From Victivallales bacterium (GTDB lineage Bacteria > Verrucomicrobiota > Lentisphaeria > Victivallales > Victivallaceae): a stretch of DNA of 6,781 bases. Positions 1 through 6,695 of this stretch are shown here, piece after piece. Location: positions 1 through 6,781 of the forward strand of contig DAOWBJ010000090.1 of the NCBI GenBank assembly GCA_030634125.1, written 5' to 3'. The notes below the pieces were generated by a model. That model was not told the origin of the DNA. It worked only from the letters and a program-made list of their open reading frames with translations, and searched no databases. The position numbers and the translations under genes were made by a program. How positions within the stretch are numbered: position 1 is the first letter of the stretch; the number at the start of each line of letters is the position of its first letter.

Positions 1-228
1 AATCATTGCGGCTGAACCTTTTTCCAGATAACGCTGACATGATTCACACTGTTTGCCCCAAACCACAATATTAACGAAGCAGGTTTCATCTTTTTCCTGA
101 TTATTCGATACATATTTACGGTTTACCGCCAAACCAAATTCACAGACAGCAGCACCGCTTGGAGTATATCTCAATTCCGGCACTCTAGTTAAGTTTCCGA
201 GTAAAAATACTTTATTTAATGATGCCAT
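1..228 (-). CDS. ssb: Single-stranded DNA-binding protein, N-terminal part (runs off the left edge)
   Basis: Binds single-stranded DNA through an OB fold during replication, repair and recombination. The 76 visible residues open with MASLNKVFLLGNLTR, then PELRYTPSG, FGLAVNRKY (31-39), NIVVWGK (53-59) and YLEKGS (67-72), the order found in bacterial Ssb. The OB fold normally spans about 110 residues, so roughly its last third and the C-terminal tail are missing because the window ends, not because the gene is broken. The start is an ATG with AAGGAGA at 235-241, 6 nt upstream. Cysteines at 29, 50, 61 and 64 are visible; I do not claim a metal site. It lies 48 nt after rpsF, the usual partner, and is probably co-transcribed with it. 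Identity is very likely from the N-terminus alone. Confidence 0.95.
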   Translation of the reverse strand, partial: MASLNKVFLLGNLTRVPELRYTPSGAAVCEFGLAVNRKYVSNNQEKDETCFVNIVVWGKQCESCQRYLEKGSAAMI

Positions 229-276
229 ACACACTCTCCTTTGGCTGTTTGTTTAAAATCAGATATTTTAATTTAC

Positions 277-621
277 TTATTCCTCTGTTGGAACATCTGC
301 AATTGGAGCTACAACACCGCTCTTCTCAACGGTCGGACGGTCAAAATTAATGATCATATTGCGCAATACACGCTCATCAAGGCGAAAATTTTCCTTGAGC
401 TCTTTAACTTTGTCCGGCAAAGCAGTAAATACATAATTCCAGTAAATTCCGCCTTTGCGTTTTTTAACTTCATAAGCAAACTGACGACGACCCAGAGAAA
501 TCGACTTAAGCATTTCTCCGCCCCATTTCTTAATTAAAGTTTCGATTTCACTGCTGACCCCAGCACCTTCATCATCAACTTTCCTAATATCCAAAATGAA
601 TATTGCTTCGTACTTTTTCAA
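277..621 (-). CDS. rpsF: Small ribosomal subunit protein bS6
   Basis: bS6 sits on the platform of the 30S subunit, where it pairs with bS18. The 114-residue product starts MKKYEAIFIL, like the MRxYEIVF start of the family. It carries the hallmark GRRQFAYEVKKRKGGIYW (44-61) and a final strand FRLDERVLRNMI (79-90). A short acidic, non-conserved tail follows. Length is normal for the family (about 95-135). The start is TTG: the only nearby upstream ATG in the same frame is followed after two codons by a TAA, and a full GGAGGT lies 6 nt before the TTG. It lies 50 nt after pth and 48 nt before ssb. No rpsR is seen; it or rplI could follow ssb outside the window. Confidence 0.96.
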   Translation of the reverse strand: MKKYEAIFILDIRKVDDEGAGVSSEIETLIKKWGGEMLKSISLGRRQFAYEVKKRKGGIYWNYVFTALPDKVKELKENFRLDERVLRNMIINFDRPTVEKSGVVAPIADVPTEE

Positions 622-627
622 GATTTT

Positions 628-633
628 ACCTCC
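628..633 (-). promoter_or_regulatory. Shine-Dalgarno site fixing the TTG start of rpsF
   Basis: On the minus strand this reads GGAGGT, a near-perfect complement to the 16S rRNA 3' end, 6 nt from the TTG at 621-619. No ATG or GTG in frame lies between it and the conserved KKYEAIF start, so the site fixes a non-ATG initiation codon for a highly expressed ribosomal protein. Confidence 0.8.
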
Positions 634-671
634 ATTCCATTAATATGACTCCGACTTTTCAATCGAATTTA

Positions 672-1274
672 TTATTTTTTATCCTGCTCATGGTTTATGC
701 TGTTAAAACTGTTCATAGCATATCCGACTCCACGAGTCAAGCTTAGAGTTAACGCGTCTACACTTGCTTTAAACACTTCATCAAGTATCTGCTGTTCATC
801 TTTTTCAAACTTAGCTAATACATAATCAATTGTTTCAGCCCGGGCGCGGCCAATACCAATTCGCAACCTCGGGAATTTCGAGCTTTCAAGATTTTCGATA
901 AGCGATTCAACACCGCGGTGTCCTGCGCTGCTGCCGCTTTTACGAATCCTGATCTTTCCCAGGGGCAAATCCATATCATCATATACCACGATGATCTCCG
1001 AAGGGAGAATCTTTTTGGTTCTGGCTAAAGCCGCTACTGCTTTTCCGCTCAAATTCATAAAAGTCAACGGATGCTGAACCAATAAATTGCGTCCCTTAAA
1101 ACGTCCTTCCCAATAAACGCTGTTGTATTTTTCCTTTTTCTTAAAACTTACAGGTAAAGATGCCATAAAAGCTGAAGTCGCGTCAAAACCGACATTGTGC
1201 CGGGTTCCTTCGTACTCTCGTCCGGGATTTCCCAAACCAACAATCATACTGATTTGACTAGACTCCCCGCTCAT
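672..1274 (-). CDS. pth: Peptidyl-tRNA hydrolase (bacterial Pth1)
   Basis: Cytoplasmic enzyme that cleaves the ester bond of peptidyl-tRNAs dropped from stalled ribosomes, recycling the tRNA. Numbered from the ATG chosen here (200 residues; the family is usually 180-210), it shows IVGLGNPG with Asn16, EGTRHNVGF with the catalytic His26, MNLSGKAV with Asn74, and VVYDDMDLPLG with the catalytic Asp99. The glycine-rich loop reads AGHRG, with Arg120 where E. coli has Asn114 (GHNG). A basic, mostly helical C-terminus follows. An in-frame TTG lies two codons upstream at 1280, but AAGGA directly abuts that codon and is correctly spaced (6 nt) from the ATG, so the ATG is preferred. It lies 25 nt after rplY, a common and functionally sensible neighbour. 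Confidence 0.95.
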   Translation of the reverse strand: MSGESSQISMIVGLGNPGREYEGTRHNVGFDATSAFMASLPVSFKKKEKYNSVYWEGRFKGRNLLVQHPLTFMNLSGKAVAALARTKKILPSEIIVVYDDMDLPLGKIRIRKSGSSAGHRGVESLIENLESSKFPRLRIGIGRARAETIDYVLAKFEKDEQQILDEVFKASVDALTLSLTRGVGYAMNSFNSINHEQDKK

Positions 1275-1280
1275 TGACAA

Positions 1281-1285
1281 TCCTT
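1281..1285 (-). promoter_or_regulatory. Shine-Dalgarno site choosing the pth start
   Basis: Minus-strand AAGGA. It is 0 nt from the TTG at 1280-1278 and 6 nt from the ATG at 1274-1272. Initiation needs a spacer of roughly 5-10 nt, so it supports the ATG and a 200-residue Pth rather than the 202-residue reading. Confidence 0.65.
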
Positions 1286-1299
1286 ACTCTAAAAGTTAA

Positions 1300-1956
1300 T
1301 TACTCTGCAGCTTCTTCGCTTGATTCAGCTGACTCAGCTGCTTCTGCGCCTTCGCCTTCTGCACCTTCTTCAGTTTCTTCAACCTCCGCAACTTCTTCCG
1401 CTACCGGCTTAGCAACATGGAAAACGATAAGCTTAGGATCTGAAATCAACTCAACATTTTCCGGCAATGCAATTTCGCTGACATGTAATGAGTCGCCAAT
1501 TTCCAAAGCGGTAATATCCGCTTCAAAATGCTCCGGCAGGTCGCCGGGGAGACAGTTAATTTCGATTTCATAAAGTGCCTGTTCGAAATTACCGCCTTTA
1601 GATACACCAACAGCTTCGCCGTATCCAGGTCTGACCGGTATTGAAGCAGTGATTTTCTCGTCCATCTTAACTTCTTGAAAGTCAATATGTACAACATAAG
1701 CCTTTAAGTAGTTACGCTGAACTTCTTTCACAACAGCAGCTGTTTTCTTTTTGCCCTCAAGCAAAGTCAACAAGTTGAAGTCGTGTCTCGACAGAGCTTC
1801 CCACTCTTTTGCGTTTACGAATAGAGGCGCGGTTTCCGCGCCCCGGCTGTACATGACAGCTGGAATTTTTCCAGCTTTTCTAGCCCGTCGCGATGCGGCC
1901 GTTCCCAGGTCACCGCGCGACTCAACTGCGAGTTCATAGTTTGTTTTGCTGCTCAT
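1300..1956 (-). CDS. rplY: Large ribosomal subunit protein bL25, long Ctc/TL5 form
   Basis: Binds 5S rRNA in the central protuberance of the 50S subunit. The 218 residues contain the N-terminal 5S-binding L25 domain (about 5-95): ELAVESRGDLGTAASRR, then RKAGKIPAVMYSRG and VHIDFQEV at 89-96. A second beta domain (about 98-183) with IPVRP, ALYEIEINCLPGDLPEHFEA and IGDSLHVSEI is typical of the Ctc/TL5 form and absent from the 94-residue E. coli protein. From about 185 the tail consists almost only of Glu, Ala, Gly, Ser and Val with no basic residue, common in this family and probably disordered. The ATG has AAGGAA-type purine tracts 4-10 nt upstream. It lies 39 nt after prs and 25 nt before pth, the same order as in many bacteria. 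The symbol ctc would be equally valid. Confidence 0.95.
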   Translation of the reverse strand: MSSKTNYELAVESRGDLGTAASRRARKAGKIPAVMYSRGAETAPLFVNAKEWEALSRHDFNLLTLLEGKKKTAAVVKEVQRNYLKAYVVHIDFQEVKMDEKITASIPVRPGYGEAVGVSKGGNFEQALYEIEINCLPGDLPEHFEADITALEIGDSLHVSEIALPENVELISDPKLIVFHVAKPVAEEVAEVEETEEGAEGEGAEAAESAESSEEAAE

Positions 1957-1995
1957 ACACTTCCTTTCCTTTTGTTATTGATAAGTATGATTGAG

Positions 1996-2949
1996 TTATT
2001 CTTTCATTCTAAAAAGAGAAGATACGGATCTTCCCTGATGAATACGTCTTATAGCTTCCCCGAGAAGCGGCGCGACACTTAAAACCTTGACCTTTCCGTC
2101 AAGATCATCCGTGTGCGGTACGCCGTCGGTAGTAATAAGTTGTTCAATACTAGTGTCGGATAATAATTTTTTCTTGCCTTTCTCATTTAATAAACAATGC
2201 GAAACAACAACATAAATTTTAGCCGCGCCGGCTTTCTTCAAAATATCCGCCGCCGCGCAAATTGTACCCGCGGTAGAAGTAAGATCATCGGTAATTACAC
2301 AAACTTTTCCCTCAACCTCGCCAACCAGATGCGATGACGCTACCGTATCGGCATTAATTCGACGCTTGGCAACAACCGCTAAACCGGCATTCAAACCACT
2401 GCAATACGCCATAGCCATCTTAACACTGCCGGAATCAGGAGAAACAACCACCGGCTCACTTCCAAGTAATTCTTTCAGATAAGGAACAATTATCGGACGG
2501 GCATAAAGATGATCAACAGGAATATCGAAAAAACCTTGAATCTGCTGTGAATGCAAATCCATTGTGATAATACGGTTAGCTCCAGCGGCAACCAGAAGAT
2601 TAGCTACCAGCTTGGCGGTAATAGGAACACGGGGACGATCTTTGCGGTCCTGGCGCGCATAACCATAATATGGCACCACTACAGTGATTCGCGCGGCTGA
2701 AGCGCGCTTCGCCGCGTCCATCATTATCAACAGTTCCATTAAATTTTCATTTGTAGGAGTACAAGTGGGCTGAATAAGGAAAACGTCAGCACGACGGATA
2801 TTCTCTTCAAATTGAACAAAAATTTCACCATCTGGAAAATGCGTAAGGTTTATCTTGCCCAACGGAATCTCAAGATAATCAGCAATAGCTTTAGAAAGCT
2901 TCGGATGAGCACTGCCGGAATAAACACGAATATCCTTTGGCATAAACAT
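1996..2949 (-). CDS. prs: Ribose-phosphate pyrophosphokinase (PRPP synthase, class I)
   Basis: Makes 5-phosphoribosyl pyrophosphate from ribose 5-phosphate and ATP, feeding purine, pyrimidine, NAD, histidine and tryptophan synthesis. From the ATG chosen here the product has 317 residues (E. coli has 315). Seen in order: FPDGEIFVQFEEN (38-50), PTCTPTNENLMELLIM (61-76), the ATP-contacting YYGYARQDRKDRPRVPITAK (94-113), MDLHSQQIQGFFD with His133 (130-142), VVSPDSGSV (168-176), the flexible-loop AKRR with Lys195 and Arg197, and the PRPP loop DDLTSTAGT (221-229), which is DDMIDTGGT in E. coli. Three in-frame ATGs exist (2961, 2949, 2943). Nothing like a Shine-Dalgarno site precedes the first, whereas GAGGA at 2955-2959 is 5 nt before the second. 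It is the first gene of the leftward operon. Confidence 0.96.
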   Translation of the reverse strand: MFMPKDIRVYSGSAHPKLSKAIADYLEIPLGKINLTHFPDGEIFVQFEENIRRADVFLIQPTCTPTNENLMELLIMMDAAKRASAARITVVVPYYGYARQDRKDRPRVPITAKLVANLLVAAGANRIITMDLHSQQIQGFFDIPVDHLYARPIIVPYLKELLGSEPVVVSPDSGSVKMAMAYCSGLNAGLAVVAKRRINADTVASSHLVGEVEGKVCVITDDLTSTAGTICAAADILKKAGAAKIYVVVSHCLLNEKGKKKLLSDTSIEQLITTDGVPHTDDLDGKVKVLSVAPLLGEAIRRIHQGRSVSSLFRMKE

Positions 2950-2954
2950 TATGA

Positions 2955-2959
2955 TCCTC
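2955..2959 (-). promoter_or_regulatory. Shine-Dalgarno site choosing the prs start
   Basis: Minus-strand GAGGA lies inside the reading that would start at 2961 and is 5 nt from the ATG at 2949-2947. The alternative ATG at 2943 would be 11 nt away. The sequence before 2961 has no purine-rich site, so 2949 is the best start. Confidence 0.55.
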
Positions 2960-3061
2960 ATTTTATAAGTTTGCGATCAAAATCTTAAACCAACAAGGGA
3001 CACAGAAGGAGAGTAAACAGCAGTACAGCTAACACACTGTCGCTCAAAACCTTCCGGGTTG

Positions 3062-3102
3062 GCTCTGAATAATAAAGAGCTTAAATCCAAACTTGGATTA
3101 AG
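3062..3102. repeat. Two abutting short inverted repeats upstream of prs
   Basis: The left repeat is GCTCT - 9 nt - AGAGC (3062-3080). The right one is an imperfect 23-bp palindrome at 3080-3102: CTTAAATCCAA facing TTGGATTAAG, with one extra A in the left arm and two central bases. In the prs transcript they would fall about 115-150 nt before the start codon, so they could be a leader structure or an operator. Neither is followed by a T-run in the prs direction, which argues against a terminator. The symmetry is seen; the role is unknown. Confidence 0.4.
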
Positions 3103-3182
3103 GTTTCAATCAAATTTAATATATAACAACAAGTCCACAATCTAATACCTATTTGCAAAATTACAAACAAATTAGAATATTT

Positions 3183-3233
3183 TTAAAAGAAAAAATGAGA
3201 AAAATATCGGTGACGCCATCCGGCCGCGCCGGA
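3183..3233 (-). repeat. GC-rich hairpin plus T-rich tract, copy A (left of the methyltransferase gene)
   Basis: Read on the minus strand, a perfect TCCGG - 5 nt - CCGGA hairpin (3219-3233) is followed by GGCGTCACCGATATTTTTC and a longer T-rich tract. The GC-rich core is conspicuous inside an AT-rich spacer. A hand alignment to the block at 4182-4230 on the plus strand gives similarity across CGCG-CCGG, the GGCGTC/GACGCC segment and the pyrimidine tract, roughly two thirds of positions with gaps. The two would therefore be inverted copies of one intergenic element flanking the methyltransferase gene. The hairpin is certain; the relationship is tentative. Confidence 0.35.
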
Positions 3234-3348
3234 GACTAAAAAACACAAATCCGACACTTGTATTTTGAATCTAAGGTTATAAAAGTAATTAAGTACAATA
3301 TGTAAAATAGATGAATATCTGGCGAAAATTAAAATGGAACCGTGAAAA

Positions 3349-4083
3349 ATGAGAAAATATTTGCCGTCTGCTTTAAAAAAATGCGTTCGAAACTTTTTCA
3401 ACAACTGTGGATATGCCATTATCCCTCTTAATTGCGTTGGAGACCGTACTTTGCTGGGCATAAAAAAACTGCCTGTAAAAACTATTCTTGACATAGGCGC
3501 AAATACTGGACAATTTGCACGCAAAATTTCTTCTTCTTTCCCCGATGCAGAAATCTATAGCTTTGAACCTCTTCCTGAACCGTTTGAAGATCTTGCAAAC
3601 TGGGCTGAATCCTATTCAAAAACTAGAGTTAAACCATTCAATCTTGCTCTTGGCACAGATGAAGGTGATTTTGAAATATATAACCATACTGAACATTCTC
3701 CATCCTCCTCTTTTTTAAAGAATACTGAAGTCGGCAATACTACCTATCCGTTTACCCAGAAACATATTAAGACCACTGTAAAAGCGACAACTTTAGATAC
3801 CTGGGCTCAATCCCTTGACGAATCCCTTGAAGATGACATTTTAATTAAGCTCGATGTACAGGGATTTGAAGACAGGGTAATAAAAGGCGGAGCTGAAACA
3901 TTTGCCAAAGCAAAAGCTTGTATTTTAGAAGTTGGCATAGACCAATTATATGAGGGACAAGCAACATTCAAGGATATATCCATGTTGTTGTTTAGTCACG
4001 GGTTCAAGTATATTGGAAATCTGTCCCAGAGATGCGCAGCTGATGGACATGTAATATACCTGGATGCTGTTTTTTCAAAATAA
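3349..4083 (+). CDS. FkbM-family SAM-dependent methyltransferase
   Basis: The 244-residue product belongs to the FkbM class of methyltransferases, whose characterised members methylate hydroxyls of sugars or polyketides (O-methylation); the substrate here cannot be read. Visible are motif I ILDIGANTGQF (46-56, SAM binding), the acidic end of strand 2 YSFEPLPEPF with Glu73, NLALGTDEGDFEIY (98-111), TTLDTW (147-152), the family hallmark LIKLDVQGFEDRVIKGGAE (165-183) and ILEVGIDQLYEGQ (192-204). The catalytic domain is complete; no signal peptide or membrane segment is evident. The ATG has only a weak upstream GGA. It stands alone, without glycosyltransferase or polysaccharide genes, and is AT-richer than hisF and the malic enzyme gene. 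With the repeat-like blocks on both sides, this hints at separate acquisition. Family assignment is firm. Confidence 0.9.
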   Translation: MRKYLPSALKKCVRNFFNNCGYAIIPLNCVGDRTLLGIKKLPVKTILDIGANTGQFARKISSSFPDAEIYSFEPLPEPFEDLANWAESYSKTRVKPFNLALGTDEGDFEIYNHTEHSPSSSFLKNTEVGNTTYPFTQKHIKTTVKATTLDTWAQSLDESLEDDILIKLDVQGFEDRVIKGGAETFAKAKACILEVGIDQLYEGQATFKDISMLLFSHGFKYIGNLSQRCAADGHVIYLDAVFSK

Positions 4084-4149
4084 ACTCCAGTCAAAACCGT
4101 GTTCGCCAGTTGCACCCCAAAAAAATCTCGAACGCTCGCATCTTTTCAA

Positions 4150-4176
4150 GGCGGAACTGTTCAATTGCGTTCCGCC
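4150..4176. repeat. Perfect 8-bp inverted repeat downstream of the methyltransferase gene
   Basis: GGCGGAAC (4150-4157) and GTTCCGCC (4169-4176) are exact reverse complements around an 11-nt loop, starting 67 nt after the methyltransferase stop. A stem this GC-rich would be stable in RNA, but no T-run follows directly on either strand, so it is not a canonical intrinsic terminator. It sits next to the repeat-like block at 4182-4230 and may be part of the same element. Confidence 0.5.
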
Positions 4177-4181
4177 GCTTG

Positions 4182-4230
4182 ACCGCGTCCGGCGACGCCC
4201 CGGTGCGATTTCTTTTATTTTCTTTTTTTA
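4182..4230 (+). repeat. GC-rich hairpin plus T-rich tract, copy B (right of the methyltransferase gene)
   Basis: GCGTC - CGGC - GACGC (4185-4198) is a perfect stem-loop, extendable by ACC/GGT (4182-4184 with 4202-4204) across a 3-nt bulge. After about 10 more bases comes a long T-rich tract to 4230. It could act as an imperfect rightward terminator for the methyltransferase gene. It resembles the inverted block at 3183-3233, which is why it is also proposed as a copy of a dispersed intergenic repeat. Confidence 0.35.
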
Positions 4231-4234
4231 TAAC

Positions 4235-4264
4235 TTGCAATCATATTTTTATGAGTAATATTGT
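4235..4264 (+). promoter_or_regulatory. Possible promoter of hisF
   Basis: TTGCAA (4235-4240) and TATTGT (4259-4264) each match the sigma-70 consensus at four of six positions, with an 18-nt spacer, in an AT-rich region 45 nt ahead of the hisF start. Position and spacing are plausible, but AT-rich DNA yields such matches by chance. Confidence 0.3.
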
Positions 4265-4308
4265 ATTTTTAATTTTGTTTACTAAAAAGTTTACTAAGGA
4301 ATGAACCA

Positions 4309-5073
4309 ATGCTGGCAAAAAGAATTATCCCATGCTTGGATGTTACCGATGGACGAGTGGTTAAAGGAGTCAATTTTGTTGATCTCGTTGATGCCGGCGA
4401 CCCCGTCGAAGCTGCGATAAAATACGACAAACAAGGTGCTGATGAAATAGTTTTTCTAGATATTACCGCCACCTGCGATAACCGCGCGACAATGGTTGAC
4501 GTAGTGCGGCGCACCGCCTCGCAAGTTTTTATTCCGCTGACCGTCGGCGGAGGAATCCGCACAGTAGAAGATATGCGTTTAATGCTCAATAACGGCGCCG
4601 ACAAAACTTCAGTGAACACCGCCGCTATCAATAATCCCGATCTGATCCGCGCCGGGGCGGAACGCTTCGGCAGTCAATGTATTGTATTAGCTATTGATGC
4701 CAAACGTGTTCCCGGACAAAAAAACAAATGGCAGGTTTATACCCACGGCGGACGAAAAGCTATTGATCTGGACGCTGTCGAATGGGCAAAAAAAGGCGTT
4801 GAACTGGGCGCTGGCGAAATCCTCTTGACCAGTATGGACGCCGACGGCACCAAAAATGGTTACGACTGCGAACTTACAAAAGCTGTATCCGAAGCTGTTT
4901 CCGTACCGGTTATCGCCTCCGGTGGAGCCGGAACCCTGGAACATCTGGTAGAGGTTCTGGAAAAAGGCAAAGCCGATGCGGTTCTCGCGGCAAGCATTTT
5001 TCACTTTGGAACTTTCACCGTCCCCGAGACAAAAGAATTTTTTAAAAAACATAATATCCCGGTAAGGAACTAA
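4309..5073 (+). CDS. hisF: Imidazole glycerol phosphate synthase, cyclase subunit HisF
   Basis: With the glutaminase HisH, HisF uses ammonia to convert PRFAR into imidazole glycerol phosphate and AICAR in histidine synthesis. The 254 residues fit the family (250-258) and form one (beta-alpha)8 barrel. Seen: MLAKRIIPCLDV with catalytic Asp11, GRVVKGVNF (15-23), IVFLDITA (47-54), the phosphate loop VGGGIRT (79-85), VLAIDAKR with catalytic Asp130, GAGEILLTSMDADGTKNGYD (167-186), the second phosphate loop VIASGGAGT (201-209) and AASIFHFG (227-234). AAGGA (4296-4300) lies 8 nt before the ATG. An ATG at 4301 is out of frame. No other his gene is in the window, so hisH and the rest must lie elsewhere. 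It runs with a 3-nt gap into the malic enzyme gene. Confidence 0.97.
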   Translation: MLAKRIIPCLDVTDGRVVKGVNFVDLVDAGDPVEAAIKYDKQGADEIVFLDITATCDNRATMVDVVRRTASQVFIPLTVGGGIRTVEDMRLMLNNGADKTSVNTAAINNPDLIRAGAERFGSQCIVLAIDAKRVPGQKNKWQVYTHGGRKAIDLDAVEWAKKGVELGAGEILLTSMDADGTKNGYDCELTKAVSEAVSVPVIASGGAGTLEHLVEVLEKGKADAVLAASIFHFGTFTVPETKEFFKKHNIPVRN

Positions 5074-5076
5074 AAA

Positions 5077-6420
<1,344 letters not shown>

Positions 6421-6426
6421 AAGCAT

Positions 6427-6455
6427 CAATAATTCAATTTTTTTATTGTTTTTTT
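6427..6455 (+). terminator. Weak intrinsic-terminator-like hairpin after the malic enzyme gene
   Basis: CAATAA (6427-6432) pairs with TTATTG (6443-6448) around a 10-nt loop and is followed at once by seven T (6449-6455), starting 7 nt past the stop codon. The layout is right, but the stem is short and has a single G-C pair, so efficiency is doubtful. Confidence 0.35.
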
Positions 6456-6466
6456 ACTTACCGGGC

Positions 6467-6494
6467 TTGACCCTGCGAGTTTTTAGTATATTAT
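6467..6494 (+). promoter_or_regulatory. Promoter of tRNA-Arg
   Basis: TTGACC (6467-6472, five of six to TTGACA) and TATTAT (6489-6494, five of six to TATAAT) with a 16-nt spacer. Transcription would begin near 6501, giving a leader of about 20 nt before the mature tRNA at 6522. This is the best promoter match in the window. Confidence 0.7.
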
Positions 6495-6521
6495 AAGAGC
6501 TCATCAAAAGAGATGAAATAC

Positions 6522-6598
6522 GCGCTCGTAGCTCAATTGGATAGAGCGTCTGGCTACGGACCAGAAGGTTTGGGGTTCAAATCCCTACGGGCGTACCA
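6522..6598 (+). tRNA. tRNA-Arg, anticodon ACG
   Basis: A full 77-nt cloverleaf with encoded CCA. Acceptor GCGCTCG (6522-6528) pairs with CGGGCGT (6588-6594), with G-T wobbles at pairs 1 and 5. The D stem is GCTC/GAGC (6531-6534 with 6544-6547) and the D loop holds the GG. The anticodon stem TCTGG/CCAGA (6549-6553 with 6561-6565) closes the loop CTACGGA, anticodon ACG at 6556-6558. The variable loop has 5 nt; the T stem is TGGGG/CCCTA with loop TTCAAAT. Discriminator A6595, CCA 6596-6598. This isoacceptor reads CGU, CGC and CGA after A34 is converted to inosine by TadA. It is probably the attachment site of the element to its right and remains intact. Confidence 0.97.
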
Positions 6599-6616
6599 TC
6601 TTTTTCTCCTCAAAAC

Positions 6617-6645
6617 TTGCAATCTCCCATGATTGACTATATTCT
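6617..6645 (+). promoter_or_regulatory. Possible promoter of the integrase gene
   Basis: TTGCAA (6617-6622), 17 nt, TATTCT (6640-6645), each four of six to consensus. The -35 lies in the 11-mer AACTTGCAATC, which also carries the proposed hisF -35 at 4232-4242. Alternatives such as TTGACT at 6633 have no well-placed -10. Weak. Confidence 0.2.
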
Positions 6646-6662
6646 ATATATGTGCCCAGAAG

Positions 6663-6692
6663 GGATACAAAAATCTACAAATGGATACAAAA
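6663..6692 (+). repeat. Direct repeat GGATACAAAA, two copies 20 bp apart
   Basis: Exact 10-mers at 6663-6672 and 6683-6692, start-to-start distance 20 bp (about two helical turns). They sit between the tRNA and the integrase start, with a related CTACAAA between them. Such phased repeats near an integrase could be arm-type integrase sites or operator sites; this is inference. Confidence 0.45.
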
Positions 6693-6695
6693 GTT

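Larger units (their letters stand above)
2950..3348. other. Gene-free spacer between the leftward prs operon and the rightward methyltransferase
   Basis: These 399 nt separate two divergent units, so both promoters should lie here. I see no credible reading frame, tRNA or known riboswitch. On the minus strand the best promoter-like pair ahead of prs is TTGTTT (3166-3171), 17 nt, TATTAG (3143-3148), which is poor. It would leave a leader of nearly 200 nt containing small inverted repeats at 3048-3060, 3062-3080 and 3080-3102. On the plus strand ahead of the methyltransferase there are AT-rich stretches but no well-spaced -35/-10 pair. A GC-rich block at 3219-3233 stands out from the AT-rich surroundings and is listed separately. 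Confidence 0.6.

Noticed and set aside
1274..1573. Ser/Ala-rich 99-codon reading frame on the plus strand
   Set aside because: It is the antisense shadow of the acidic Glu/Ala-rich tail and second domain of bL25; its composition is explained by that tail and it has no family resemblance.
3219..3233. GC-rich hairpin as an intrinsic terminator of a leftward transcript
   Set aside because: The T-rich tract begins about 14 nt after the stem rather than directly, and no gene lies upstream on that strand to be terminated.
2950..3348. A riboswitch, T-box or tRNA in the prs upstream spacer
   Set aside because: No T-arm signature, no specifier-type structure and no known aptamer core could be recognised on either strand; only short dyads are present.
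3183..3524. 113-codon minus-strand frame overlapping the start of the methyltransferase gene
   Set aside because: It overlaps a well-supported FkbM gene on the other strand, has no recognisable domain, and its end is formed by the AT-rich spacer.
4064..4304. Two overlapping 64-codon plus-strand frames between the methyltransferase gene and hisF
   Set aside because: They run through hairpins and a T-rich tract, giving low-complexity Phe/Ser-rich ends; no Shine-Dalgarno site or homology is apparent, so the region is treated as intergenic.
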